64,000 bases of DNA from Hirudo medicinalis (lineage: Eukaryota > Annelida > Clitellata > Hirudinida > Hirudinidae): the NCBI GenBank assembly GCA_011800805.1, contig MPNW01000019.1:1-64000 (forward strand), given 5' to 3'. Below, piece after piece: positions 35,401 to 47,962 of this stretch. The stretch's first letter is position 1; each line of letters opens with the position of its first letter. The position numbers were made by a program, and so were the translations under genes. The notes under the pieces are model-generated. The model worked only from the letters and a program-made list of their open reading frames with translations. It searched no databases and was not told the origin of the DNA.

Positions 35401-36960
35401 CATTTACTTGAAGTCCAAAGTTAAAAGCAGCATCTCAATGTTCAATTTGCATAAACAAAACAGAGTTCTTGTTTTATTTAATCTGTTGTTTTATTTACGA
35501 ATGTTCTTAACTTTAACCACTTGTGCCTAAGATCATCGCTTTGTTGTCACTAAATAATTGAATTAATTATTCGTTCTTATTAAAAAAAAACAAAAAAAAC
35601 AATTTAAATGGATTTCCATCCAATTTTGAGAAATGCAACTGGAAAATGGATGAGTCAATCAAAATGCCACTCATCCACCTCGTGGGAAAAGAGGACCTCA
35701 AAGGATGTTTCCACCCAGCTCCAAGAAAACATGCCAACAAAAGCACCATCGACAGGACTAATTGCTACTTAAGGATACTTTAATGATCTAAATGCTGTTT
35801 CTTTGTTCCAATTTTACAAACTTTTTCTCATCTTAAATCTCTTCCTTTGTAGTGCTTTCAACCTAAAAAACTCTCCTCATCTCACAGGAACTTTCAATCG
35901 ATGAACATCGTTTATTCGGCCAGCTTTTAATTTCAGTCACTCTCTTCGGCCTTTTAAACCCTCCCTAAATGCAAATGATTTTTCACTAATTAAATTTATA
36001 TTACTTTTATAACTGAGGTAGATGCATTTTATGAACTTAATTGTTTCTATTTCGGAGTTTCCTGTCAATAAATGTTTCTTCCTGAGAATGGAAGAGAAAC
36101 AACCTTATTTACGACTGCAGCACGTCATGCCACTCCATGAGTCTATCATTTGCCCTTTCTCTTCTCTGCAACATAAATGCCTTCAATCGGTCACTCCACT
36201 CCTAAATCAAATGTACTTCCTCAATACGGTCGCACAAACGGCTCCTCCAGCCGTAATTTGCAGAAACATAAATCTTCGTGAATAGACATAAATGTAATTC
36301 ATAATCGTTTGTAAATTAAAAATGATGAATCCATCTTTTAAACCTTTGCTCCAAATTCTTTAACCAATTTCATGTCGGCGTTTTAGCTGCTGTCCCGATC
36401 CACCTGGCGATTGAAATTGAAATTTAGTCCAAATTCTCCAGTGTTAACTTATGTTACTTTTTGTTGCAAAAAATCACGATTCATTTATTTTTTAGTTTAT
36501 TGTAGAATTTAATTTTCACATTATCATAGCTTACAAATACAGTTATTTCTTAAAAAAGTTATTTATTAAATAATAATAAAAAATAATTCAGATAAAAACC
36601 TTTGGTACTATTCCATTAGTGTCTAAAAATAGTTTCGAGGCCAAGCCATTATTGGTGGAATAAAATTAGTTGACCTCTTATTTTAGATTTGCGTAATTTT
36701 TTTACCCATGTAAATATTTCAATACGCCTTTGCAATTTGCGTCTAATACCTAAAACTGTCCGAAAGTGATTTCATCAAACATTTTTGCAACTTACAGCTA
36801 ATTCTCAGTTTTCTTTAAACTAACTTAATATTAGAGCTTAGATATAACAATTAGGAACTTTAAGCACAAGCAAACTTAATTATTCATCATATTTACTAAA
36901 TTCTTTATTGGGTAAACCACGCCCCTCGACTTATCATTGGCTAGCAGTGTGTAAAAAACT
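32444..36960. other. EMX 3' region and intergenic DNA
   Basis: Begins with the EMX 3' untranslated region (AATAAA-like AAAATAAA near 32594) and CAT/CGT microsatellites at about 32740-32930. The rest is AT-rich without recognisable genes. Reading frames at 33399-33734 and 36022-36285 have no domain signature. Confidence 0.55.
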
Positions 36961-37338
36961 AGATATGTGGTCACGTGATTGATTCCAGTTTTGGCGACCC
37001 AGTTCATACAGCTGATGTAATACATTGAGAACAAAGGAGAAGTGACGGTCCTGGTTTGCTCTCATCTGAGATTTCTTTGCTGGGTTTTTTACATTTTGCA
37101 AGTTCAAGATAAATATCGTTTCTTGCAGATCCGAAGGGTAAGGCTATCGTTATTCTTGCTACGTTTCAATATGAGTTGAGATTTCTATAAGTTTCGGATT
37201 AATATGCAATTGCTTAATATTATTAATTATGTTTTTGCTTAAAATTTAAGTAATGCTGAATATTATCCGCGATTTCCTCGCAATCAAAATGCTTTCGGAT
37301 ATCATACGGTTGCAACAGTAACATTGGTTTTTCTCAGA

Positions 37339-38520
37339 ATGAAATTATTTGAATCTCCTCTCTATAGAAGAGCTGAAGACATCTACTGTAAAGCTGGTGA
37401 TAATCCTTTTGCTCAGGTGAAATATGTTTCGAGTTCGGTGTCGTCAGCACTTGAAGATCAAGATGATACAACGAATGCATTTCCATTTCAATATCTCCCA
37501 GTGATTTGCAAGTTGGAGGTGTTTTCATATTTGAAAACTTGTGAAAAGGGAGTTAGTGCATCTGTATGCAAAGAATGGAATTCACTTTTAAATTTTCCAA
37601 GTTTCTGGAAAACTGTAGATCTAGGATTTTTGAGATGCAATCCTCATCTTCAAAATGAGCACTCTGATAATCCAGAAACATCTTCTGCCCGTCTCAAGGA
37701 AAAGTTATTGTCTTTTACTAGTTTTATGGAAAACCTTGGTGTAAAAATCAAACATTTCACATTTGACTTAGAGATTTGTTTTGATGTGGATGCTATTGAC
37801 AGCTTGTTAGAGTCCCATACTTCTTCTGAATTAAACTCTGTCACGATCACATGGAATAACCTCATACCGGCCACTTTTCATGAACTTCAAGAGACTCCCA
37901 AACCTGACTTTGACTACAATAGGAGGAGGCAGCAAAGACAGAAAGTGGTCTTTTTAAAGAAGTTTGTGAAGCTTGTTCCAAAAATTGAAAGTCTCACTAC
38001 ACCATTTGATTGGTCTGTGGGAGCAACATCTGCAATTTCTATGCTCACCTCCCTAAGGAAGCTTGTTCTCCTGAAACATTCAGAACTACAATCTCTCCAC
38101 CAATCTAGTTTTGATATCGTCCTCAACTCGCTAATAAATCTCGAGTCACTTGAAGTGGAAGTGTGCACTCCGAGCCTAAGTGGTCTGCAAGATTTTAGCT
38201 TAAAATCCTCATCATTGAAACATCTCAAAATGTCCGGGTCGAAAGGGATCTGCTTTTCCTGCCTTAAATTTCCGAAACTAACTCATCTCGAGGTACGTAT
38301 GGAATTCTACAAATGCCCACTGAATGTTAAGATAACACAAGAGTCAGCCAAAATGCCATGCCTCTATTCTCTTCTCAGAAGTGGTGCACCAGCTTTGAAA
38401 AGCATCAATAACCATGTACTGAGCAAAATGTGGCAACACTGCCGTTGTGCGGAACTCGAAAGTGTTTTGGTCGACGTGTGTCCTTGCGTGGCACATTGCA
38501 AGACCTTAAACCAGCCGTAA
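37339..38520 (+). CDS. F-box protein with leucine-rich-repeat-like region
   Basis: Probable substrate-recognition subunit of an SCF (Skp1-cullin-F-box) ubiquitin ligase, 393 aa in one coding exon. The F-box lies at about residues 47-96: LPVICKLEVFSYLKTC, then VCKEWNSLLNFPSFWKTVDL. Residues 100-390 contain loosely spaced leucine-rich segments (SLRKLVLLKHSELQSL, LINLESLEVEV, SLKHLKMSG, FPKLTHLEVRM), as in F-box/LRR proteins. The ATG at 37339 directly follows an acceptor-like TTTTTCTCAG, so a 5' untranslated exon probably lies near 37127-37136. An upstream TCACGTGA E-box is at about 36970. A second open frame from 38430 to 38729 overlaps the end; no evidence joins the two. The exact family member was not identified. 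Confidence 0.75.
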   Translation: MKLFESPLYRRAEDIYCKAGDNPFAQVKYVSSSVSSALEDQDDTTNAFPFQYLPVICKLEVFSYLKTCEKGVSASVCKEWNSLLNFPSFWKTVDLGFLRCNPHLQNEHSDNPETSSARLKEKLLSFTSFMENLGVKIKHFTFDLEICFDVDAIDSLLESHTSSELNSVTITWNNLIPATFHELQETPKPDFDYNRRRQQRQKVVFLKKFVKLVPKIESLTTPFDWSVGATSAISMLTSLRKLVLLKHSELQSLHQSSFDIVLNSLINLESLEVEVCTPSLSGLQDFSLKSSSLKHLKMSGSKGICFSCLKFPKLTHLEVRMEFYKCPLNVKITQESAKMPCLYSLLRSGAPALKSINNHVLSKMWQHCRCAELESVLVDVCPCVAHCKTLNQP

Positions 38521-39193
38521 ACCTACAGTCGATCTTGGGACATTTTCACTATTTTGTCTGTAAATGTTTGGACCCATCGAAGGCATTACCTGTTGGTCTT
38601 TCCAAAGTTGTTGAATTGTTGTCGATAAGTGTCGTCCTGCCGACTGCTAGACGAAGCGTGACCAGGAACGTAGTAATTTGGCCACAACGATTAAGCATGC
38701 CATCTTTCATTCGTGACATGGAAATGTGATAAACCTTGGTATTTTACGCCGTGTTCCGGTAAACATGTTCATTTTTGGACTTGATTTTTCCATTTTCTCA
38801 GATTTACACTTTTTTACTTAACGTTTGTACCATCCCAGACTAGTTAAGAATTTTTACAAAAATGCAGAATGTTGATAGTCTTATATAGCGTCATACATGT
38901 TGATACTCGTCAAAATATTGAAGAATTGAACTAAACATTTGCATCGTATTTATTTGTTTAGTTGCATATGTAGAATTCCTAACAAAAAAGTTCTAAGAGG
39001 CACTTAACTTTCATGATTTCATTTGCAGGGCCATAGATTTTAGTAAAAGTGATGAGAAAAATCAAATTCTAAAGCTAAAAGCTTGTCTTTGAGTAAAGCG
39101 TCAGACAAAGTTATGATGCACTGCACAAAGTTTTGGGTGGTGTCGTGAAGTCGTTTGTTTCTTAACGGCGATTCAGAACATAGTCGGATGTCA

Positions 39194-40066
39194 TCAAGCG
39201 AATCCAATTTTCACGAGAAATGATTCCAAAGTCCTGGTGTATTTAATTGGATGGCTTGAGTAATTATCTTCATTAGTAGATTTTTTCCAGCTGCTGATGC
39301 AGACATCCAACTTTTTCTTCCTCCAGTTATCAATCAATGCTTCTGCTGAGGGAGATAATGCATTATCAAATGAATGGTAGACCAGTGTCTCGGTTCTCAA
39401 GGGAGAGTTAGCAAAATCCAGAGCAATGTCTTCAAAGGAATCATTTTTGCTGGCAAACATCCTTGGTATTGAGGATCTGTAGGTGCTGAGGGCTGTTGAA
39501 GGATCACCTAACACCAGTCCATCGAATATTTGCCCCTTAATTCTACTTGCATTGAAAGTGCCAGTCCATGAAGACAAACAATTTGACAATAGGGCATATA
39601 AAAATGCCCCAGAGAGAACTGCATGCACAAGGAATTTATCAACATTGAGAGGTAAATTGTTACCAGAAAGTTTATTAACGAGCTCTGAAATAACTGCTCG
39701 TCCATTTTCCGTGACATTTAAATGACTTTTCTTCGGGATTACCGTCACAACATCAATTCCAAAATCATGATAGACCGAGCAAATTTTCTCAACAATTTCG
39801 GGAGGAGAATTGAGATGAGGAAAGAACAAAACACAATTCTTAGGTCTAATTGAAAGATCTCTTTCGCTTCCATAGCTAACAGTACGAAAAACTATGTTCG
39901 AGGAAAGACTTTCCTTGTTTACCATTAGAGGCTTCTTTATGTTGAGCCTTTTCTGTATTGGAATGACTCGGTCTTTAATGGCATCCTCAATTTTAGAAGT
40001 GACATGAAAACGAAAATATGATCTGACGCTCTGTTTAAGTGGCTTGTAAAGATATCGAAAACTCAT
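39194..40066 (-). CDS. DUF829 / TMEM53-like alpha/beta-hydrolase-fold protein
   Basis: 290 aa from ATG 40066, single exon. The frame stays open further upstream, but only with non-ATG starts. The C-terminal block LVYHSFDNALSPSAEALIDN, followed by W-R-K-K-K and HPIKYTRTLESFL, is the hallmark of DUF829/TMEM53. The position of the nucleophile elbow reads VLSGAFL rather than a clean G-x-S-x-G, so hydrolase activity is doubtful. Residues 1-50 are basic with few acidic residues, so an organelle-targeting role is possible. TMEM53 proteins are nuclear-envelope proteins in vertebrates; location here is unknown. Confidence 0.78.
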   Translation of the reverse strand: MSFRYLYKPLKQSVRSYFRFHVTSKIEDAIKDRVIPIQKRLNIKKPLMVNKESLSSNIVFRTVSYGSERDLSIRPKNCVLFFPHLNSPPEIVEKICSVYHDFGIDVVTVIPKKSHLNVTENGRAVISELVNKLSGNNLPLNVDKFLVHAVLSGAFLYALLSNCLSSWTGTFNASRIKGQIFDGLVLGDPSTALSTYRSSIPRMFASKNDSFEDIALDFANSPLRTETLVYHSFDNALSPSAEALIDNWRKKKLDVCISSWKKSTNEDNYSSHPIKYTRTLESFLVKIGFA

Positions 40067-40998
40067 CCTTTTTAGAGCTGCAGATCGAACTCTAGTACGA
40101 ACATTAAATAGCAATAAGTTTAAAAGTAACTGTCTTACAGAAACATCATAAATAGTTCTTAAAAATTGGAAAAAGGTTCAAAAGTGTTAAGATTTTATTA
40201 AATCAACAGGCCGTCATTTCTTAAATTTATACTTAATATGTATTTCGATTGAGAGTGATGGACGGTAACCTGCGGCAATTATCTAGGTTCTTGTCAGAAA
40301 TGTCTCGTTTTTTTTTTTTGGGTTTTTTTTAGAAATATTTGTATATCTATGGCTACGGCAGATAATAATAATAAATGTTCTAAATTATTTTGTCTAATAG
40401 CCGCTAGTCTCAGGAACAGCGTATCTTGTTTGCAGTTCGTCATTAAATGACGGTCATTTATACCAAAAATTCTGAATAGATTAAAGATTTTAAAAACCTG
40501 TAGGCCATAAATATTATTAAAAATATTTGCACAACTTACTTATTTCGTGAACAAGCCGAACATGGTTAACATAACCTCTGACTCAACTAAAGTATTACAT
40601 AAATTATAATTACCTTAATTTGGTTATTATGCTGTTATAGATACAGTGTAAGTTGTAACACCTTCATCGGAACATATAGAGCCTAAGTCTTTCTTAGAAT
40701 TTAAATTTAAAACCAATTAGTAATCGTAGTAAATAAAATGTTGCACCCCCGGAACATTTTCTGTGTACGCCTATGGTAAGATCTTCTAAAATGGAGGCAG
40801 AGTAACATTCCAAATCCAAAACTTGATTTAATTATCAATATCTGGAACACTTTCCCTCAGTCTCCTCTATGAAGAACAGGTCATCGAAGAATCCCAAAAG
40901 TTTTGACAGCAAAGGATTTCGATGACAAAACCCATATGTATAAAATATTTCTTCTAGAACACTTTACAACAAGTTATCAAAAACATTATAAAAAAAAG

Positions 40999-41303
40999 TT
41001 AAACATACCATATCGTCAGAAGCAATGAATGCACATAAATTGAAAATTCATTTTTCTTACAAATATTGCTTTGGTATTCAGTTAAACTATTTTCAACTAA
41101 GACGTCTTCTAACCATGGTATATCAGATTTATAAGCTCGTTCAGAGAGCTCTTTATAAACGTCAAAATTATTGCAAAGACTAGATTTGCAAACGGCATAA
41201 GTTACCAAGCCAACATTTAATCTGTCTTTATATAAATAAAATTCTTCTTTTCCGAAAATAAACCCGGTACATCCCTGGTAAGATACTCTCGACTTTGGAT
41301 CAT
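40999..41303 (-). CDS. Probable last exon of a Ly6/uPAR-type (three-finger) surface protein
   Basis: Open from an acceptor TTTCAATTCTCAG (ending at 41304) to TAA at 40999. It encodes about 101 residues with C-T-G-F, then VTYAVCKSSLCN, close to the C-terminal C..(D/S)LCN signature of Ly6/uPAR domains. The end is hydrophobic (YVHSLLLTIWYV), like a GPI-anchor signal or membrane tail. No earlier exon with a signal peptide was found, so the gene is partial here. This is inference from a short motif; an unrelated cysteine-containing protein is possible. Confidence 0.4.
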
Positions 41304-43943
41304 CTGAGAATTGAAATATTATTGTCTTTGAATGAGTGAATATTAATTAAAATATTAATTCTGATTTCTGTACATCCATATGCTAGAGAACTTTAAAACC
41401 TTTTCAACTTTTGCTCGATTTTGCATCGAAATAATACAATTAACTTAAACCTATTTTAAATCTTGATATGTATAGGAAACTGCAAAATTTATAAGAGAGG
41501 AAGTTGAAAAGGTATCAATCAAAAAACGCTCTGTACAAAAAGGTATCGAGACGTTCCATCCTGCAGTCTTTGAGCATACGTCGCCCTGGTCGCATGGCAA
41601 CGCTACAAGGTCTTAAAGTGGTGGAAGCGTCCAAACGGTATTAGCTAAGATCGTGACATGCTGCAAGCGAGATGGCTTCTTTTTTTCTTATTTTTTGCTT
41701 CTCATTAAAAGTAAAGTCCACCAATGACTTTTCCGATTCAGGTGGAGCAAAGTGATGAGCAAAGAAAGTCAGGATCGACTGCAGCAAAGAGCTAAAAGCT
41801 AAACACTGATCGAATGATGGATTTGGAGTAAAAAAGGAAACTGTCTCCCGCAGAGGTTCATACGAGAGACCTGGTAGATAAGACCCATGCCTTCTTTATG
41901 CAAATCTGTTTGGGGTCTCATCATGTTGGAATTAGATTATTTGAATAACTTCAAAACGGGAGGCCGGCAGTAAGAAACCATCTTAGAATTATCGAGAGAA
42001 AATGCGGTAGGGACATCGCGACCCTTTTCCAGAAGTTTTACACGCCCACAAGAGAAACGCCCCCTTGGTTCAGGTAAATTTGATGAGGGTTGCCATGGGT
42101 TACAATGCGCCTAGAGGAATTCGAGACCAAGACGTCAGATCCAGATATTTATCAAACTATCGCTAACTCATAACCACATAGATGTCTCGAATTACAAATA
42201 AATAATAATAAGGATCCATAAGGACTATTTTGAAGATACTTCGTAACTAAAATAGTAGGGAACACCCCTAACGGATGAAAATTGCGATCCAGATGTTGAA
42301 GATCGAATTGACAAACATGCATTCATCTACAAATGTAATTCTCTTAGTCAACAAACTTTAACTACGATTTCAGATTCCATCAAGTGGAATTTAGTCTCCC
42401 TTAAGCAAATCGGCTTAACATGAACCTTAATGTCTAAATACCATTGATACGATACGAGACGTGGAATGTCGAGACACACGAATGAATGATTTTGAATTTC
42501 AATCGAACGTTAAGGAAGGAAGCTGTGCATTCCTAAGCCTTCTTGCGACATCAATCAACGACGTATTCGAAAAGTTCATCATTCTATGCAAAAGATAGAC
42601 TAACGAGGAATGGCTACGAAGCACATTTGAGACTTTCTGTCACAATTTGTGATGTTTAAACTCTGACTCAACACGTAATCACCAGAGTAACATTGCAAAC
42701 TGCCGAAAATTCCGGCAATATTGATCGGAACTAAAATGAACACGGGAATTAAAGTCTTCATTGGCGAAAGAAAGCATTGCCAACTTCAATATTATCGCTA
42801 AACATTCATTTGTTTTTATCGGTGCCGCACGTGGTAAACAAACATGACGCAATGAAATCTGATCGTAGTTGAAAGAAATAGCAGCAGCATATTTTATTAC
42901 TTCTAATTCTTGGAGCCTATGAGAAACAGGAATAACTTAAAAACACATTTTATAAAGATAACCACAATCTCAATCGAAGACATTACGAACAACTTTCCAG
43001 ATAAAGACTTCATCAAGAATCTCCGCAGACTGAAAAAACAGCATGCAAATTATTCTATCATGAATTACTATAAATAGCATCTAAAGAACATCCTAGAAAA
43101 TTGGGGAAATGAAACATCAACGAATGTCTACATTTGAACTCTCGTGATTAAAAAGACACGAATTAGGATTCAAGTTTTTCAAATTTTCCCTCAAATCTGG
43201 TAACAAAATAAATTTTCGATCCCTGGCACTGATATTAAGTCGACAACGTGAGCAAATAAATTAAAATCATTTTTTTTTAGTTCAAAATTGACCCCACTGC
43301 GTGCTCAAATGTCCAGGTCTGTAGATGCCTGAAAATAATAAACTAACTTGATAATGAAATTAGAAACTTTTACGCGAGACCCTTTTGGAGGTCACTTTAA
43401 GTAACCAGGTCACGTCATACGAACAACAACAAAGAGAAGTGTTTCACGTGATCTTAATTATTTCCTTAAAAATGTTAGGACAGCAAGTCATTAGCAAAGT
43501 AATTGATTTTACCTCGTTCATTAAACCGCACAACCTTTAAAAATGCTAAACTCATGGGTTTTAAAATTTAAATTTTCTTTCTCATAAAACTGTCCTTTTG
43601 AGACGAATTCAGAAATACGAGTCAATTCAATGTGCGAAATGTTGAACATTTTATGAAACACAAACGCCTCGTTAGCGACATGTTTTTTTCTTCAAGATTT
43701 CTTTCAGTCTATTTTTATCTTTGAATCAACTCAAATTAGTTCCTCACGTTATCCTCCACATTTTAATCTCCAAATTAGAATTTATTTGTGACTGAAATAG
43801 TTTTATCTGTATCGGGATAACAACAGATAGTCTGTTTCATTTGGGCATTTATGGTGCAATTAACTCTCACAATTAAAGTTGTTTTGAAAAGATTCTCTTT
43901 GAGATAATACTTGGCCAGCATTTCCTTGCAAACGTGATTGAAA
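41304..43943. other. Stretch without a recognised gene
   Basis: Less AT-rich between about 41520 and 42800 than the neighbours, but both strands are broken by stops. It may hold upstream exons of the Ly6-like gene or a decayed repeat; neither is supported. Confidence 0.4.
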
Positions 43944-46900
43944 CTAACCATCTGACACTCTCTGAGGATCCTGAGGGTAAGAAGGAATGTAAGCAGTTGT
44001 TTCTTGATTCTCAGCGGGAGGAATGTTGCTCGAATATTGTTGTTGTTGTGGATACTGTTGCAATAGGTACTGCTGTTGTTGTTGGTACTGTTGTTGTTGG
44101 TATTGTTGTTGTTGGTCCAGTCCAACTGCAATAAGTTGATGATTTAGTAGTACACAAATAATAAGCGAAGCCTATGGTTGAATTTCAAGTTTCCCATTAA
44201 AAACCTTTGTCAAGTTTATTCGAGGATCCACTTTTAGAGACGGCACTCCCCGGTACTCCATGGGGTGTGAGGTAAGATGAGTCATCATGGAATTCGTTGG
44301 TCATGGGTGGAGCCCCAACGATGGGTGGAAGTTTGGAGATGAAGAAAAAGTTGAGGGCAAAGTAACCGATGGCAACTATCAGACAAGTTATGCCATAACC
44401 CCTAAAAACTGACTGCGTTCCTAAATGTTATTAGGTTATCGAGTTAAGCAGAGGCAACACAAATCACTTGAAATCATCTGCTGACCGTAACTTGAGATAA
44501 AAATTCCTCCGATGAGCGTCCCGCATCCTCGTCCAACTGCCAGGTGGAGCGACTGGAGAATCATTTGGGCGGTTGGTTTATTTTCCTCTGGAATGGCTTG
44601 AGTCATGTAAGAGACTCCTGCGGCCCACACAGCAGCGTGAGTAAGACCTGTTCAGTAATTGTATATAGGTTGTCAACCTAATTCAAATTTAAAAGAAGTA
44701 ATGATATATTTAGTTCCTCGATGTGACTCAATGTCATCAAATAATAATTATAGTATTATTATTTTAATAATTTTACAATTAACAAAACCAATTAAATGAT
44801 TATTTGTTATTACTTAAGTCTGTTCTATTATTAATTGATCAGGCATTATTTTCATCGAGTGCCACTACAGTTTCAACTTAAGGTATCGCTTTACACCAAA
44901 TTCCTCTGCAGACAAAAATTGAAATTTTCAGCATGAGTTACATTCTATTCATGTAAACAAACTTCTCATAGCGCCACTTGTGTCTGAAGAAATTATTTTT
45001 ATACTTTTCATTTGATAATGAAATGCTAAAAGAAATAAAAATACCTTGTAGAAGTTCAAAGGGCAGGACACCCCAGGGACTGCTCAGGTATGAAATGGTT
45101 ATGAAACGAACGACGTTGGCAATCAATCCAGCATAAACAACATTTAGATGTCCTGCGTCAAATTGAAACATCACGACTCTGTCCCTTTTCAATTACATAA
45201 TTATTACAACAATCAGGGGCGCACCCTGTGTGCACCCCTGAGAATAATTGTGTTATTATAATAGTACAATAACAGAATCAGGAGTTATCTCAAAATTTTA
45301 TCCTCACGACTTACACCTGATTTTGAGGGTCATCACTCGGATGTAGGAGTGAATTTTGTGTTAAATAATCTAATAAGATATCGTCCGACCACACAAGATA
45401 TCGTATTTTATAGGTTAAAAAATTATTAAACATGAACAATGCATTTCTTCGCATTAAACTTAATTCGGCATTAGTTAACCATCTACCAATTACAAGCAAA
45501 CACACCAATTTTAGCGACCAGCTTTTTGATGAATAGGAACGCTCCAAGTTCTGACAAGTGATTGATGACGGAAGCTATGCCAAAGAGGGTAGGAGATCCT
45601 CCCAAGTCTTGAAGGTGCCAGAAAAGAAAAGCAAACACAAGTCCAACTCCGAAGCCCACGAACCAGAGAACGAAGAACATGGAGCTGAACTGGATCGGTG
45701 CAAACATTTTCAGCACAGCAACCCAATGAGGTAAAGTGCCTGCCTGGCCAGGTTTGCCCCGAGGAATGTAAGTGATTGGATGGGATCGCAGTCCTGATTC
45801 GTTGGTCGAGGGATGCGATTTCAAGGATTCCTGTTGATCTGAGATGCTGACCACCCCATCAACGACTCCATTTTCAACTTTACCCTGATCTTGCTTGCTT
45901 CCAATTTTTTGATGAACTTTGTCAAAAACCTGATATCGAAAGCGAATATTAATCTCAAAGTTTAAAAGAAAAAAAATCGAATAATATTTATGGAAGAGAA
46001 CATAATCTGTCGGAGAGACCTTATCCTTGAATTGTTGCAGTGGAACTGATTGAAGAGGGGCGTCAGCTTCCTTGAAACGGAATTTTAATGCACTGAGTAG
46101 TGCACAGAACATGAGCACACCAAATACAGCATAACAGGTCATGTAATTTCTATCGACTAAATGTTCAGTTCCGCACGGATGGTTTGAGAAAACGTTGGAA
46201 TGGTCGAGAGCAATTCCAACAAAAAACATGGCTACGGCCCAACCCAGCGAGCCATAAATTCTTTGTTTGCCGTAATTTTCAGTTTGGTCATTGAGGTAGC
46301 CCAAAGTGGCGGTATCAGCCAATGTCAGGGAAGGCGTGCTGAGAAATTCTCCCAATATTTGAAGAATTAACAAGATGAGGAATACGTTGCGGACATCCTG
46401 GTAAAAATGATAAATAAATAACAACATTAGTTTAATTTCATTGTTATGATTGACAATTATCGAAATATATTACTTTCTAAAACTTTAACTACCTGAATTC
46501 GGTAGACCACAGCACTGAGAGGAGGAGAGACGAGATCCTTGACATCTTCTTTCTCAAGGTTCATGATGTGTTCGTGGTTCAGTGGAAGTGGAGAAAGGCC
46601 TGGAATTTCTATGGCAGGATAAGGAAACTCTTTGAACTGATAGAATCTGAGGGGATTTTCCACCTTAGTAGCATCAAATGGTTCGTCCTCTTCAATCTCG
46701 TAATACACGTAATCTTCCTCCTCTTCTTCTACGCTTTCATTTTTGCCCTTGTCACCTTTTCCGTCTTCTACGCTTTCTTTTTTGCCCTTCTCAACTTTTC
46801 CTTCTTCTATGGTTTCTTTTTTGTCTTTGTCATCTTTTGCTTCATTGTTTTTCCCCTCATTGCTATCGACTTCATCCTCTTTCTTCTCAGTGTCTCTCTC

Positions 46901-47962
46901 TTCTTCGTCATTTCCCCCTTCCTCTTCATCTTCCTCGCCTTCCCCAACATCTTCAGGTTCAGCAACGGTTGTTGTTGTGATGAGTTTCTTCTTCTTTTTC
47001 TTCGGGGTATTACTTCTTTTAGACCTCACTAACCCATCAATAACTTTCCGCACTTCTCCACCTTTCAGCAAAACATCGTTCGTTGATGGGGTATTCTTTT
47101 TTTCTGTTGATGCTTCTCTCGAACACTTTTTCATTGAATGACCACGAGCTCCGCTTGATCTCGTAATCATGCCATCATTTGGAGCTTCCATAATCATATC
47201 AGGATTATTTTCAGAGCATATTTCAGCAGTGTTTCGTGTTGGCATTTGCTTTTTATGAAGTCCAAGAAACTCTCCAACGAGTGATCGCTTTCGCCTGGTC
47301 TCGAGGTTTTCAGGAGGTTTCATATTTTCAAAAGTCAGTCCGCCAATTGTGTAAGGCTGTGCAACAAAAATATTTGTACCGTTGTGAATCAAACAGGAAT
47401 TGGCTGGAGGCTGAACGAATGCGAGAGACACAGTGAAAATGATCCAGCAAGCCAAAGACCCAATCAAAATCATTTTCCACTTTTTCCAACGTTCGGCCAA
47501 ATCCCCCCAAAACGGCCCAGCAGCTAGCTCTACAAAAGGACGTAGGCCAATCAGGAAACCAGTTTGCAGGGGACTCATGCCCAGTTGCTTAAAATAAATT
47601 CCAATCAATGGAAACAATGAACCAAAAGCCGCAAAGAAAAAAAAGTAAAAGGACTTCGTAAAAAGCAGGTCTCTCTTCGTATCTGGAAAAGCAGAATTGA
47701 ATGTTTCCAGAATTTTCTTGCTTCCCTGTTGTGCTCCACTGAACGTTCCATGATCTTGTGCTAGTTGAGGTTGACTAGACTGTTGTTGTTGCTGCTGCCG
47801 CTGACCATCATTCACTTGTTGTTCCGGTTGTTGAGGGTAGGCTTGATGTTGAGACTGAGGGGGCTGTGGATACTGGGTTTGTCCGGGAAAGGTGTACTTG
47901 GAAAACGCACTATCCAGATTATCCGAGCCGTAGCCATATCCATCCATTGCGATTGGATCCAT
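43944..47962 (-). CDS. MFSD6: MFSD6-like major facilitator superfamily transporter
   Basis: Multi-pass membrane protein of the major facilitator superfamily. Exons: 46493-47962, 45506-46397, 45045-45152, 44486-44647, 44205-44420, 43944-44125, all in phase, about 1009 aa. The N-terminal 85 residues are Gln/Pro/Tyr-rich and cytosolic by prediction. The first membrane helices follow (FYFFFFAAFGSLFPLIGIYF, MILIGSLACWIIFTVSLAFV). A long loop (about residues 225-470) is Lys/Glu-rich with KKKKKK and EEEEED runs. The family core follows: EFLSTPSLTLADTATL, YGKQRIYGSLGWAVAMFFVG, and in later exons WGVLPFELLQG, HAAVWAAGVSY, LGRGCG-like AVGRGCGTLIGG. The C terminus is built of QQQQY repeats. Within exon 2, 45930-46019 (30 codons) begins GTCTCT and ends TATCAG and is T-rich, so it may be a 90-base in-frame intron, making the protein 979 aa. 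A CRE (TGACGTCA, 48136-48143) lies upstream. Confidence 0.9.

Noticed and set aside
38430..38729. 99-codon frame overlapping the F-box gene end
   Set aside because: No domain, no splice or frameshift evidence joining it; kept only as a note.
46568..47141. Phe/Leu/Ser-rich hydrophobic frames on the plus strand
   Set aside because: Antisense of the Lys/Glu-rich MFSD6 loop; the membrane-like look is the complement of GAA/AAG codons.
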